Assembly: GCF_008632125.1 (NCBI RefSeq)
Contig: NZ_VWRN01000006.1
Location: forward strand, 1 to 64,000
Direction of reading: 5' to 3'
From: Cupriavidus cauae
GTDB taxonomy: Bacteria; Pseudomonadota; Gammaproteobacteria; Burkholderiales; Burkholderiaceae
DNA length: 64,000 bases
Made by a program: the position numbers and the translations under genes. Below the pieces are notes generated by a model. It did no database searches, was not told the DNA's origin, and saw only the letters and a list, made by a program, of their open reading frames with translations. Each line of letters starts with the position of its first letter. The stretch's first letter is position 1. Positions 7,600-15,163 of the stretch are shown piece by piece.

Positions 7600-9984
7600 A
7601 TGACGACAACAGACCGACGCCCCATCCTGCCTACCGCCTGCGCGCGCGCCGTCACGGCGCTGTGCGCCCTGTCGCTGATGGCGCCGGCCCCGCTCTGGGC
7701 GCAGGCACCCGGACCGGCGAGCCCCGCCGTGCCGGCGCCGCCCGACGTCACGCCGCGCAACCGCGACCAGGTCGTGCTCAACTTCGTCAACGCGGATCTG
7801 GAGGCGGTCGTGCGCGCCGTGGGCCAGGCCACCGGCAAGAACTTCGTGATCGACCCGCGCGTCAAGGGCACCGTCAACCTGGTGACCGAGGCGCCGGTGT
7901 CGCGGGCGCAGGCGCTGGAGACGCTGGGCTCGGTGCTGCGGATGCAGGGCTATGCGATGGTCGAGGCCAACGGCTTCACCAAGGTCGTGCCCGAGGCCGA
8001 CGCCAAGCTGCAGGGCTCGCCCACCGTGGTCGGCGCGGGCGCCAGCCGCGGCGGCCAGGTGGTGACGCAGGTGTTCCGGCTGAACTACGAGTCGGCCAAC
8101 GCGCTGGTGCCGGTGCTGCGGCCGATGATCGCGCCGAACAACACCATCACGGCCTATCCGGCCAACAACACGCTGGTGATCACCGACTATGCCGACAACC
8201 TGCGCCGCATCGCGCGGATCATCTCGGCGATCGATGCGCCCGCGTCGGGCGAGGTCGAGCTGATCCCGCTGAAGTACGCGATCGCGAGCGACGCCGCGGT
8301 GGTGCTGCAGCGCCTGCTCGATCCGGGCGCGGCCGGCGGCGCGCCGGGCGGCGCGGCGGGCCCCGCCGTCGATGCCAGCCTGCGCACCTCGGTGGTCGCC
8401 GAGCCGCGCAGCAACGCGCTGCTGGTGCGCGCCACCAGCCGGGCGCGCCTGCAGCAGGCGCGCCAGCTGATCGAGAAGCTGGACCAGCCGCACGCGCGCC
8501 CCGGCAACATCTGGGTGGTGCCGCTGAAGAACGCCGATGCGGTCAAGCTGGCGCCGACGCTGCGCGCGATCGTCGCCGCCGACGCCAGCTTCAATGTCGC
8601 GCAGCAGGGCCAGGGCGGCATCGGCGGCATCGCCGGCGCCGTGGGCGGGGCCGCCGGCATGGCCGGCACGCAGAACATCGCGGCGCCGACCGGGCAGTTC
8701 ACCGGCGGCACCAGCGGGATGGGCGGCTACGGCCGCACCGGCAGCACCGGCGGCGGCTTCGGCGGCGGCACCGGCGGGACCGGCTCGGCCTTCTCGGCCT
8801 CGTTCGCGCCGAACCAGATTCCGACCACCGGCGGCATCATCCAGGCCGATCCGTCGACCAACTCGCTGATCATCACCGCCAGCGAGGCGGTCTACCGCAG
8901 CCTGCGCGCGGTGATCGACGACCTCGACGCGCGCCGCGCGCAGGTCTACATCGAATCGATGATCGTCGAGGTGACCTCGACCCAGGCGGCCGAGCTCGGC
9001 ATCCAGTGGCAAGGCATCCTGAGCTCCTCGGGCGGCAACAACAACTTCTTCGCCGGCACCAATTTCGGCACCGGCGGCAGCAACATCATCAACCTGAGCG
9101 GCGCGGTCTACGACATCTCGCAGAACGGCGCGGCGGGGATCGAACGGGCGGCCCAACTGGTGCCCGACATCGGCGGCCTGAACCTGGGCGTGGTCAACCG
9201 CGCGCTCGGCCTGGGCGCGCTGCTGCGCGCGCTGGGCAGCCAGGGCAGCGTCAACCTGCTGTCGACGCCGAACCTGATCACGCTGGAGAACGAGGAAGCC
9301 AAGATCCTGATCGGCCAGAACATTCCGATCACGACCGGCTCGTACGCGCAGAACAACGCGGTCGGCGGCGGCACGCCGTTCAACACGTTCGACCGCAAGG
9401 ATGTCGGCATCACGCTGCGGGTCAAGCCGCAGATCACCGACGGTGGGCTGGTCAAGCTGCAGATCTACCAGGAGTCGTCGTCGGTGGTGCCCGGCACGAC
9501 CAACCTGATCCAGGGTCCGACCACCAATGTGCGTTCGATCGAGACCAATGTGCTGGTCAATGACGGACAGATCATCGTGCTGGGCGGCCTGATCGAGGAC
9601 AACTACGGCGACGGCGTGCAGAAGGTGCCGGGCCTGGGCGACCTGCCGTGGATCGGCGGGCTGTTCCGCTACGAGAACAAGTCGCGCGCGAAGACCAACC
9701 TGCTGGTCTTCCTGCGCCCCTACGTGATGCGCACCTCCGGCGCGACCGACCGCATCACGCAGGACCGCTATGGCTATATCCGCGGCGAGCAGCAGGGCTT
9801 CGTCTCGCCGAACATGATGATGCGCGACACGCAGACGCCGGTGCTGCCGCCGGCCGAGGCGCCCACCGCGCCGTTCGTCGACCCGCGCAACAACGGCCCG
9901 GTGCCCGGTCCGCTGCCGCTCGAGCAGACGCTGCCGCCGCCGGGCCCGACCTCGCGCGCGCCCAACCAGGGCGAGGGCGCCTGA
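7600..9984 (+). CDS. gspD: Type II secretion outer-membrane secretin GspD
   Basis: Outer-membrane secretin channel. A signal peptide (to about residue 36, ending APLWAQA) precedes the N0 domain (VVLNFVNADLEAVVRAVGQATG), the N1-N3 modules, a Gly-rich insert (about residues 340-405) and the secretin barrel with VPGLGDLPWIGGLFRYE near residue 675. A Pro-rich tail ends the 794-residue protein. The order gspN-gspD-gspE-gspF places gspDEF after the pseudopilin genes. In some relatives gspDEF precedes gspC. Confidence 0.96.
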   Translation: MTTTDRRPILPTACARAVTALCALSLMAPAPLWAQAPGPASPAVPAPPDVTPRNRDQVVLNFVNADLEAVVRAVGQATGKNFVIDPRVKGTVNLVTEAPVSRAQALETLGSVLRMQGYAMVEANGFTKVVPEADAKLQGSPTVVGAGASRGGQVVTQVFRLNYESANALVPVLRPMIAPNNTITAYPANNTLVITDYADNLRRIARIISAIDAPASGEVELIPLKYAIASDAAVVLQRLLDPGAAGGAPGGAAGPAVDASLRTSVVAEPRSNALLVRATSRARLQQARQLIEKLDQPHARPGNIWVVPLKNADAVKLAPTLRAIVAADASFNVAQQGQGGIGGIAGAVGGAAGMAGTQNIAAPTGQFTGGTSGMGGYGRTGSTGGGFGGGTGGTGSAFSASFAPNQIPTTGGIIQADPSTNSLIITASEAVYRSLRAVIDDLDARRAQVYIESMIVEVTSTQAAELGIQWQGILSSSGGNNNFFAGTNFGTGGSNIINLSGAVYDISQNGAAGIERAAQLVPDIGGLNLGVVNRALGLGALLRALGSQGSVNLLSTPNLITLENEEAKILIGQNIPITTGSYAQNNAVGGGTPFNTFDRKDVGITLRVKPQITDGGLVKLQIYQESSSVVPGTTNLIQGPTTNVRSIETNVLVNDGQIIVLGGLIEDNYGDGVQKVPGLGDLPWIGGLFRYENKSRAKTNLLVFLRPYVMRTSGATDRITQDRYGYIRGEQQGFVSPNMMMRDTQTPVLPPAEAPTAPFVDPRNNGPVPGPLPLEQTLPPPGPTSRAPNQGEGA

Positions 9985-10015
9985 GCGGCGGGCTCGACCA
10001 CAGAGGCAAACCACG

Positions 10016-11698
10016 ATGGCGACACTGCCCTCCTCCGTTCCCGGCGCAGCTTCCGGCATGGCTTCCGGCGCAACTTCCGGCGCAACTTCCGGCGCGACTT
10101 CGGGCGATATCCTCGGCGATACCCCGGCCGGCACGGTCGGGGGCACGCTTGCCGGTGCCGGTGCCGGTGCCGGTGGCGCTGCAGTTGCCGCTGCCGTTGC
10201 CGAAACGCCGCTGTCCTCGCCGATCGCCGCGCGCCTGGTGCCCTACGGCTTCGCGCGCGAGGCAAAGCTGCTGGTCGCGCATCAGCGCGCCGACGGGCTC
10301 GAGGTCTGGGTCAGCCGTTCGACCTCGCCGGCGGCGCTGGCCGAGCTGGCGCGCGTGCACGGACCGCTGCATCTGCGCGTGCTTGACCCGCAGGCGCTGG
10401 AACACGCGATGTCCGACGCCTACAACCGCCAGGACGGCACCGCCGCGCAGGTGGTCGGCGAAGTCGAGGGCGAGGTCGATCTGTCGCGGCTGATGCAGGA
10501 CATCCCCGCGGTCGAGGACCTGCTCGAATCGGAAGACGACGCGCCGATCATCCGCATGATCAACGCGCTGCTGACGCAGGCCGCGCGCGAAGGCGCCTCG
10601 GATATCCACATCGAGCCGTTCGAATCGGCCTCGGTGGTGCGCTTTCGCGTCGACGGCACGCTGCGCGACGTGGTGCGGCCGAAGAAGGCGCTGCATGGCG
10701 CGCTGATCTCGCGCATCAAGATCATGGCGCAGCTCGATATCGCCGAGAAGCGGCTGCCGCAGGATGGCCGCATCACGCTGCGCGTGGGGGGGCGCCCGGT
10801 GGACGTGCGGGTGTCGACGCTGCCGACCGGCCATGGCGAGCGCGCGGTGCTGCGTCTGCTGGACAAGGAGGCCGGCCGGCTCGACCTGGCCAAGCTGGGC
10901 ATGGCGCCCGGCACGCTGACCGCCTTCGACGACCTGATCCGCCAGCCGCACGGCATCGTGCTGGTGACCGGCCCGACGGGCTCGGGCAAGACCACCACGC
11001 TGTACGCGGCGCTGTCGCGGCTCGATGCGCGCACCACCAACATCATGACGGTCGAGGACCCGATCGAGTACGACCTCGACGGCATCGGCCAGACCCAGGT
11101 CAACGCGCGCATCGACATGACCTTCGCCAAGGCGCTGCGCGCGATCCTGCGGCAGGATCCGGACGTGGTGATGATCGGCGAAATCCGCGACCTGGAGACC
11201 GCGCAGATCGCGGTGCAGGCCTCGCTGACCGGCCACCTGGTGCTGGCGACGCTGCACACCAACGACTCCGCCTCGGCCGTGACCCGCCTGGTCGATATGG
11301 GGATCGAGCCCTTCCTGCTGTCGTCGTCGCTGCTGGGCGTGCTGGCGCAGCGGCTGGTACGGCGGCTGTGTCCGCACTGCAAGCGCGAGGAGACCATCGC
11401 GGTGACGCCCGCCGAGGCGGACACGCTGCTGGCCGAGGGCAAGCCGCTGCAGAAGCTGTGGCACCCGGTCGGCTGCGACAAGTGCGGGCAGTCGGGCTAC
11501 CAGGGGCGGATGGGCGTCTACGAGCTGCTGGTGGTCGACGACCGCATCCGCACGATGATCCATCGCCAGTCGCCCGAATCGGAAATCAAGCAGACGGCGC
11601 TCGCCAACGGCATGCACACGATGCGCGGCGATGCGCAGCGCTGGATCGACAGCGGCGCGACCTCGCTGGAAGAGGTGCTGCGCGTGACGCGCGATTGA
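10016..11698 (+). CDS. gspE: Type II secretion ATPase GspE
   Basis: Cytoplasmic hexameric ATPase that powers pseudopilus assembly. It has a Walker A motif GPTGSGKTTT (about residues 318-327), a Walker B region VMIGEIRDLETA (about 385-396) and a tetracysteine zinc site, CPHC (452-455) plus CDKC (487-490). Residues from about 65 onward match the N1E domain and the type II/IV ATPase core. The first 65 residues are low complexity: four to five SGAT-type tetrapeptides encoded by a 12-bp tandem repeat, then Ala/Gly runs. AGAGG lies upstream of the ATG at 10016. A later start would remove the repeat, but no good alternative was seen. Confidence 0.95.
   Translation: MATLPSSVPGAASGMASGATSGATSGATSGDILGDTPAGTVGGTLAGAGAGAGGAAVAAAVAETPLSSPIAARLVPYGFAREAKLLVAHQRADGLEVWVSRSTSPAALAELARVHGPLHLRVLDPQALEHAMSDAYNRQDGTAAQVVGEVEGEVDLSRLMQDIPAVEDLLESEDDAPIIRMINALLTQAAREGASDIHIEPFESASVVRFRVDGTLRDVVRPKKALHGALISRIKIMAQLDIAEKRLPQDGRITLRVGGRPVDVRVSTLPTGHGERAVLRLLDKEAGRLDLAKLGMAPGTLTAFDDLIRQPHGIVLVTGPTGSGKTTTLYAALSRLDARTTNIMTVEDPIEYDLDGIGQTQVNARIDMTFAKALRAILRQDPDVVMIGEIRDLETAQIAVQASLTGHLVLATLHTNDSASAVTRLVDMGIEPFLLSSSLLGVLAQRLVRRLCPHCKREETIAVTPAEADTLLAEGKPLQKLWHPVGCDKCGQSGYQGRMGVYELLVVDDRIRTMIHRQSPESEIKQTALANGMHTMRGDAQRWIDSGATSLEEVLRVTRD
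10049..10108 (+). repeat. 12-bp tandem repeat x 5 inside gspE
   Basis: Five in-frame copies of acttccggcgca-like units encode the SGAT/SGM repeats near the GspE N-terminus. The unit length is a multiple of three, so copy-number change would keep the frame. Confidence 0.88.
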
Positions 11699-11745
11699 AG
11701 CCGCGATGGAACGCTTGCGATCGCGCCCCGTGCCGGGTTCCGTGC

Positions 11746-11835
11746 CTTCGACCTCCGTGGCTTCGACCTCCGTGCCTTCGACCTCCATGCCTTCGACCTC
11801 CGTGCCCTCGATCCACGTGCCGTCGAGTTCCGTGC
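11746..11835. repeat. Tandem repeat, 15 bp x 6
   Basis: Six 15-base units of consensus cttcgacctccgtgc, the first four nearly identical and the last two decayed. The array occupies most of the 172-base gap between gspE and gspF, which is otherwise empty. Confidence 0.9.
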
Positions 11836-11870
11836 CGGACTCCGCGCCACCGAGCCCCGTGACCTGAGCC

Positions 11871-13091
11871 ATGCCAGCCTATCGCTACGAAGCCGTCGAC
11901 GCCGCCGGCAAGACCGACCGCGGTGTGATCGAGGCCGACAGCCCGAAGCAGGCCCGCACGCATCTGCGCACCCGCGGGCTGACCCCGCTGACCGTCGACG
12001 CGCTCGGCAGCGCGGCGCAGGCCGCGCGTGGCGGCAGCGCGGTGGGCTTCGGCCGCCGGCTGTCGACGCAGGAGCTGGCGCTGTTCACGCGGCAGCTCGC
12101 CAGCCTGATCGTCGCCGGCCTGCCGCTGGACGAGGCGCTGGCCGCGCTGGCCGACCAGGCCGAGCGCGCCTATGTGCACGAGCTGCTGGCCGGCGTGCGC
12201 GCCGAGGTCATGGGCGGCAGTTCGCTGTCGGTCGCGCTGATGCAGCATCCGCGCGACTTTCCCGATATCTATCGCGCGCTGGTCTCGGCCGGCGAACACT
12301 CGGGCCATCTGGGCCTGGTGCTGGAACGGCTGGCCGGCTATATCGAGACCCGCAACACGCTGACCGCCAAGATCCGGCTGGCCTTCACCTATCCGGCCAT
12401 CGTCACGGTGGTGGCGTTCGCGATCGTGATCTTCCTGCTGTCGTACGTGGTGCCGCAGGTCGTCAGCGTGTTCGCCAACACCAAGCAGAAGCTGCCGATG
12501 CTGACGGTGGTGATGCTGGCGCTGTCGGACTTCGTGCGGCAATGGTGGTGGGCCGCGCTGATCGTGCTGGCGCTGGCGGTGATGGCGATCCGCGCGCTGC
12601 TGCGCCAGCCCGGCGTGCGGCTCGAATGGCATCGCTGGCTGCTGACCGCGCCGCTGGCCGGCAAGCTGATCCGCGGCTACAACACCGCGCGCTTTGCCAG
12701 CACGCTGGCGATCCTGGTGTCGGCCGGCGTGCCGATCCTGCGCAGCCTGCAGGCGGCCGGAGAAACGCTGGGCAACGAGGCGCTGCGCGCCAACGTCGAG
12801 GACGCCACCACACGCGTGCGCGAGGGCTCGTCGCTGGCCCGCGCGCTGGCCGCGCAGAACCAGTTTCCGCCGGTGCTGGTGCACCTGATCCGCTCGGGCG
12901 AGGCCACCGGCAATCTGCCGACGATGCTGGAGCGCGCCGCGCAGGGCGAGGCGCAGGAACTGGAACGGCGCACGCTGTTCCTGACCAGCCTGCTCGAGCC
13001 GCTGCTGATCCTGACGATGGGCGTGGTGGTGCTGCTGATCGTGCTGGCGGTGCTGATGCCGATCATCGAGATCAATCAGCTGGTGCGGTAG
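11871..13091 (+). CDS. gspF: Type II secretion inner-membrane platform protein GspF
   Basis: Polytopic inner-membrane platform protein of the T2SS. It has the classic N-terminus MPAYRYEAVDAAGKTDRGVI, two T2SSF cytoplasmic domains (about residues 65-190 and 270-390) and membrane segments near 168-198, 224-243 and 374-398. The 406-residue length is standard. Last gene of the gsp cluster; inverted repeats that could end transcription follow downstream. Confidence 0.96.
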   Translation: MPAYRYEAVDAAGKTDRGVIEADSPKQARTHLRTRGLTPLTVDALGSAAQAARGGSAVGFGRRLSTQELALFTRQLASLIVAGLPLDEALAALADQAERAYVHELLAGVRAEVMGGSSLSVALMQHPRDFPDIYRALVSAGEHSGHLGLVLERLAGYIETRNTLTAKIRLAFTYPAIVTVVAFAIVIFLLSYVVPQVVSVFANTKQKLPMLTVVMLALSDFVRQWWWAALIVLALAVMAIRALLRQPGVRLEWHRWLLTAPLAGKLIRGYNTARFASTLAILVSAGVPILRSLQAAGETLGNEALRANVEDATTRVREGSSLARALAAQNQFPPVLVHLIRSGEATGNLPTMLERAAQGEAQELERRTLFLTSLLEPLLILTMGVVVLLIVLAVLMPIIEINQLVR

Positions 13092-13133
13092 CGCGGGGCG
13101 TTGCACGGAGCAACACCACCTCCCTCTCCCCGG

Positions 13134-13158
13134 CCCTCTCCCCCTGAGGGGGAGAGGG
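13134..13158. terminator. GC-rich perfect inverted repeat after gspF
   Basis: Arms ccctctccccc and gggggagaggg pair perfectly over 11 bp around a TGA loop, 43 bases after the gspF stop. No T-run follows. It may act as a terminator or belong to a dispersed palindrome family, because similar sequences occur at 13294-13319 and 18787-18819. Confidence 0.5.
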
Positions 13159-13192
13159 AGAACACCGTCGATGTGCATCACGATGTCCCACT

Positions 13193-13296
13193 CTCTCCCG
13201 CTTCAGAAAGCTGACACTCGGTAGAACACCACCGGTTTTCTCCCCTCTCCCGCTTCAGGAAGCTGACACTCGGTAGAACACTGCCGGTTTTCTCCC
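13193..13296. repeat. Direct repeat, 52 bp x 2
   Basis: Two adjacent copies beginning ctctcccgcttcag at 13193 and 13245 differ at only a few positions; each contains agctgacactcggtagaaca. A third partial ctctccagcttgcggg begins at 13297. It lies between the convergent gspF and NYN genes. Confidence 0.9.
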
Positions 13297-13319
13297 CTCT
13301 CCAGCTTGCGGGAGAGGGG
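13294..13319. terminator. Inverted repeat downstream of the NYN gene
   Basis: Arms cccctctcc and ggagagggg around an eight-base loop, 40 bases beyond the stop of the leftward NYN gene. Same sequence family as 13134-13158 and 18787-18819. No T-run, so its terminator role is uncertain. Confidence 0.4.
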
Positions 13320-13358
13320 CGGGGGGAGAGGGCAAGCGGCGCCCGCCCCGCGAACGGC

Positions 13359-14852
13359 TTATTCCGCTGCCGCCGTCTTCTTCGCCGCGCGCTTGCGCGG
13401 GGCCGGGCTGCGGCGCTTGCGTGCCGGCGGCGCGGCCTCGGCGGCCTGCACCGCGTCGGCGGTTTCCATCGGTTCCTCCGGCTCCGCCATCGCCGGCGCT
13501 TCCGCGCCCGGAACCTCCAGCGCTTCGCTTGCCGCTGCCGGTGCCGCAAATACCGTGCTGTCGATCGGCCATGGCGTGTCGCTCAACTTCACGTCCGGAC
13601 GGCGCGAGGCGCGGCGGCCGCGCGACGAGCGCGGCGGCGCGGCGGGTTCGGGATTGCCATGGGCGCCATGGCCAGGCTGCTCGGCCGCGGCGGCTACCGC
13701 CGGCTCGTCGAACTGCACCGGCTCGGGCGCAGGCACGGGTTCGCTGACGGCCGGCACCGCTTCTGCCGGTTCCGGTGCCGGTGCCGGAGCCGCGTTGCCG
13801 CGTCCGCGCTGACCGCCCCGCCCCTGGCCACCCTGGCCCTGACCGCCTTGACGCTGGCCACCCTGCCCCGCGTGGTCCTGTCTGTCGCCCCGCTGCTCGC
13901 TTCCGCGCTGTTCACCACCTGGCTGCTCGCTACCGCGCTGCTCGACGCCTCGCTGCTCACTACCGCGCTGCTCAGCACCTCGTTGTTCGGTACCGCGCTG
14001 CTCGGCACCCCGCTGCTCGGCACCCCGCTGCTCGCCGCCGCGCTGCTCACCGCCACGCTGCTCACCGCCACGCTGTTCGGTACCACGCTGTTCGCCGCGC
14101 CGCTTGAGCCGGACCCAGATGGTCTTGTTGTTGCCGCCGTTGCGGGTCTCGACCTCGAACAGGCCGGTCGCGGCGACCAGCTCCGACAGCTTGCCGTAGC
14201 CGTAGTTGCGCGAATCGAACTCGGGCGCCTGCTTGGCGATGTGGGTGCCCATGCTGCCGAGCGTGGTCCAGCCTTCCTCGTCGGACACCGCCTGCGCGGC
14301 CGACTGCAGCAGCCGCACCAGTCGCGTGTCCTGCCGCAGCTCGCCGCCGCTGCGGCGGCGGGCCGGCGCGCTGGCCTCGTCGGTTTCGTCGCTGCCGACG
14401 TCGCCGCGCAGCAGGTCCGAGTAGATGAACTTGTCGCAGGCGGTGACGAAGGGCTTGGGCGTCTTGCGTTCGCCGAAGCCATAGACCGTCAGGCCCTGCT
14501 CGCGGATGCGCGAGGCCAGCCGCGTGAAATCGCTGTCGCTGGAGACAATGCAGAAGCCGTCGAAACGGCCGGAGTACAGCAGGTCCATCGCGTCGATGAT
14601 CATCGCGCTGTCGGTGGCATTCTTGCCCACCGTATAGCGGAACTGCTGGATCGGCTGGATCGAATGCGACAGCAGGCATTCCTTCCAGCCCGCCAGATTG
14701 GGCTTGGTCCAGTCGCCATAGATGCGCTTGACGGCGGCCACGCCGTACTTGGCCACTTCGGCCAGCAGGCCTTCGACGATGCCGGGAGCGGCATTGTCGG
14801 CGTCGATCAGAACGGCCAGGGTCGCGGTGCCCTGGCGGGGATTGGTATTCAT
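13359..14852 (-). CDS. NYN-domain / LOTUS RNA-associated protein with EQRG repeats
   Basis: A PIN-like NYN nuclease domain (about residues 10-145) shows the acidic motifs LIDADN (15-20), a central TDSAMIIDAMDLL and SSDSDFT (104-110), the usual metal-binding positions. An OST-HTH/LOTUS domain follows (about 178-251, LVRLLQSAAQAVSDEEGW to KTIWVRLK). Residues 253-322 are 14 copies of a five-residue EQRG repeat, then a Gly/Gln/Arg-rich tract (GQGRGGQRGRG) and a basic Ala/Lys C-terminus. NYN-LOTUS proteins are thought to act on RNA; the cellular target is unknown. ATG at 14852 has AGGA upstream, and the longer frame upstream lacks any domain. Length 497 residues. Confidence 0.85.
   Translation of the reverse strand: MNTNPRQGTATLAVLIDADNAAPGIVEGLLAEVAKYGVAAVKRIYGDWTKPNLAGWKECLLSHSIQPIQQFRYTVGKNATDSAMIIDAMDLLYSGRFDGFCIVSSDSDFTRLASRIREQGLTVYGFGERKTPKPFVTACDKFIYSDLLRGDVGSDETDEASAPARRRSGGELRQDTRLVRLLQSAAQAVSDEEGWTTLGSMGTHIAKQAPEFDSRNYGYGKLSELVAATGLFEVETRNGGNNKTIWVRLKRRGEQRGTEQRGGEQRGGEQRGGEQRGAEQRGAEQRGTEQRGAEQRGSEQRGVEQRGSEQPGGEQRGSEQRGDRQDHAGQGGQRQGGQGQGGQGRGGQRGRGNAAPAPAPEPAEAVPAVSEPVPAPEPVQFDEPAVAAAAEQPGHGAHGNPEPAAPPRSSRGRRASRRPDVKLSDTPWPIDSTVFAAPAAASEALEVPGAEAPAMAEPEEPMETADAVQAAEAAPPARKRRSPAPRKRAAKKTAAAE
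13887..14096 (-). repeat. 15-bp coding repeat x 14 (EQRG pentapeptide)
   Basis: Fourteen tandem 15-base units inside the NYN gene encode x-E-Q-R-G, where x is Gly, Thr, Ala, Ser or Val; one copy reads EQPG. DNA units vary at the first codon while the core is conserved, which points to expansion followed by drift. Confidence 0.92.
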
Positions 14853-15163
14853 CGGTTGTCCTGGGGGAGCGCTCGCTCCAGCAGTGGGGGGTTGCACCAC
14901 CGCGGCCCGGGCGGCATCCCTTGGACGCCGCCCGCTGCCGGGCTTGGATGCAGTGCAGTGTACACGCCAGGGCTTGTCCATTCGGGAAATCGCCGAGCCG
15001 GAAGGGGCCCGGGATGCTGCGCCGCAGGGTGCCGTGTCAACGCCGCCGGTGCTACCATGCCGGGCAGAGACACGGTCGCTTCCGCCTTCACAAGAGGCCT
15101 GCGCGGCTGCCCACCACTGAAGTGTGTCGGCGATCCCGACAACATGCCCGAAGAGGAGCACAT
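14853..15163. other. Divergent intergenic region, NYN gene / indolepyruvate oxidoreductase
   Basis: Three hundred and eleven bases between divergent genes. It should hold both promoters, but no clear -35/-10 pair was found. The right end has GAGGAG, the ribosome-binding site for the next gene. No repeat or small gene seen. Confidence 0.4.

Noticed and set aside
7378..10146. A 922-codon open frame antisense to gspD
   Set aside because: It mirrors gspD codon structure in very GC-rich DNA; its translation is His/Arg/Ala-rich without any domain.
13193..14096. Possible CRISPR array
   Set aside because: The repeats are adjacent with no unique spacers, part of them is coding, and no cas gene is present. 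The same applies to the other tandem arrays.
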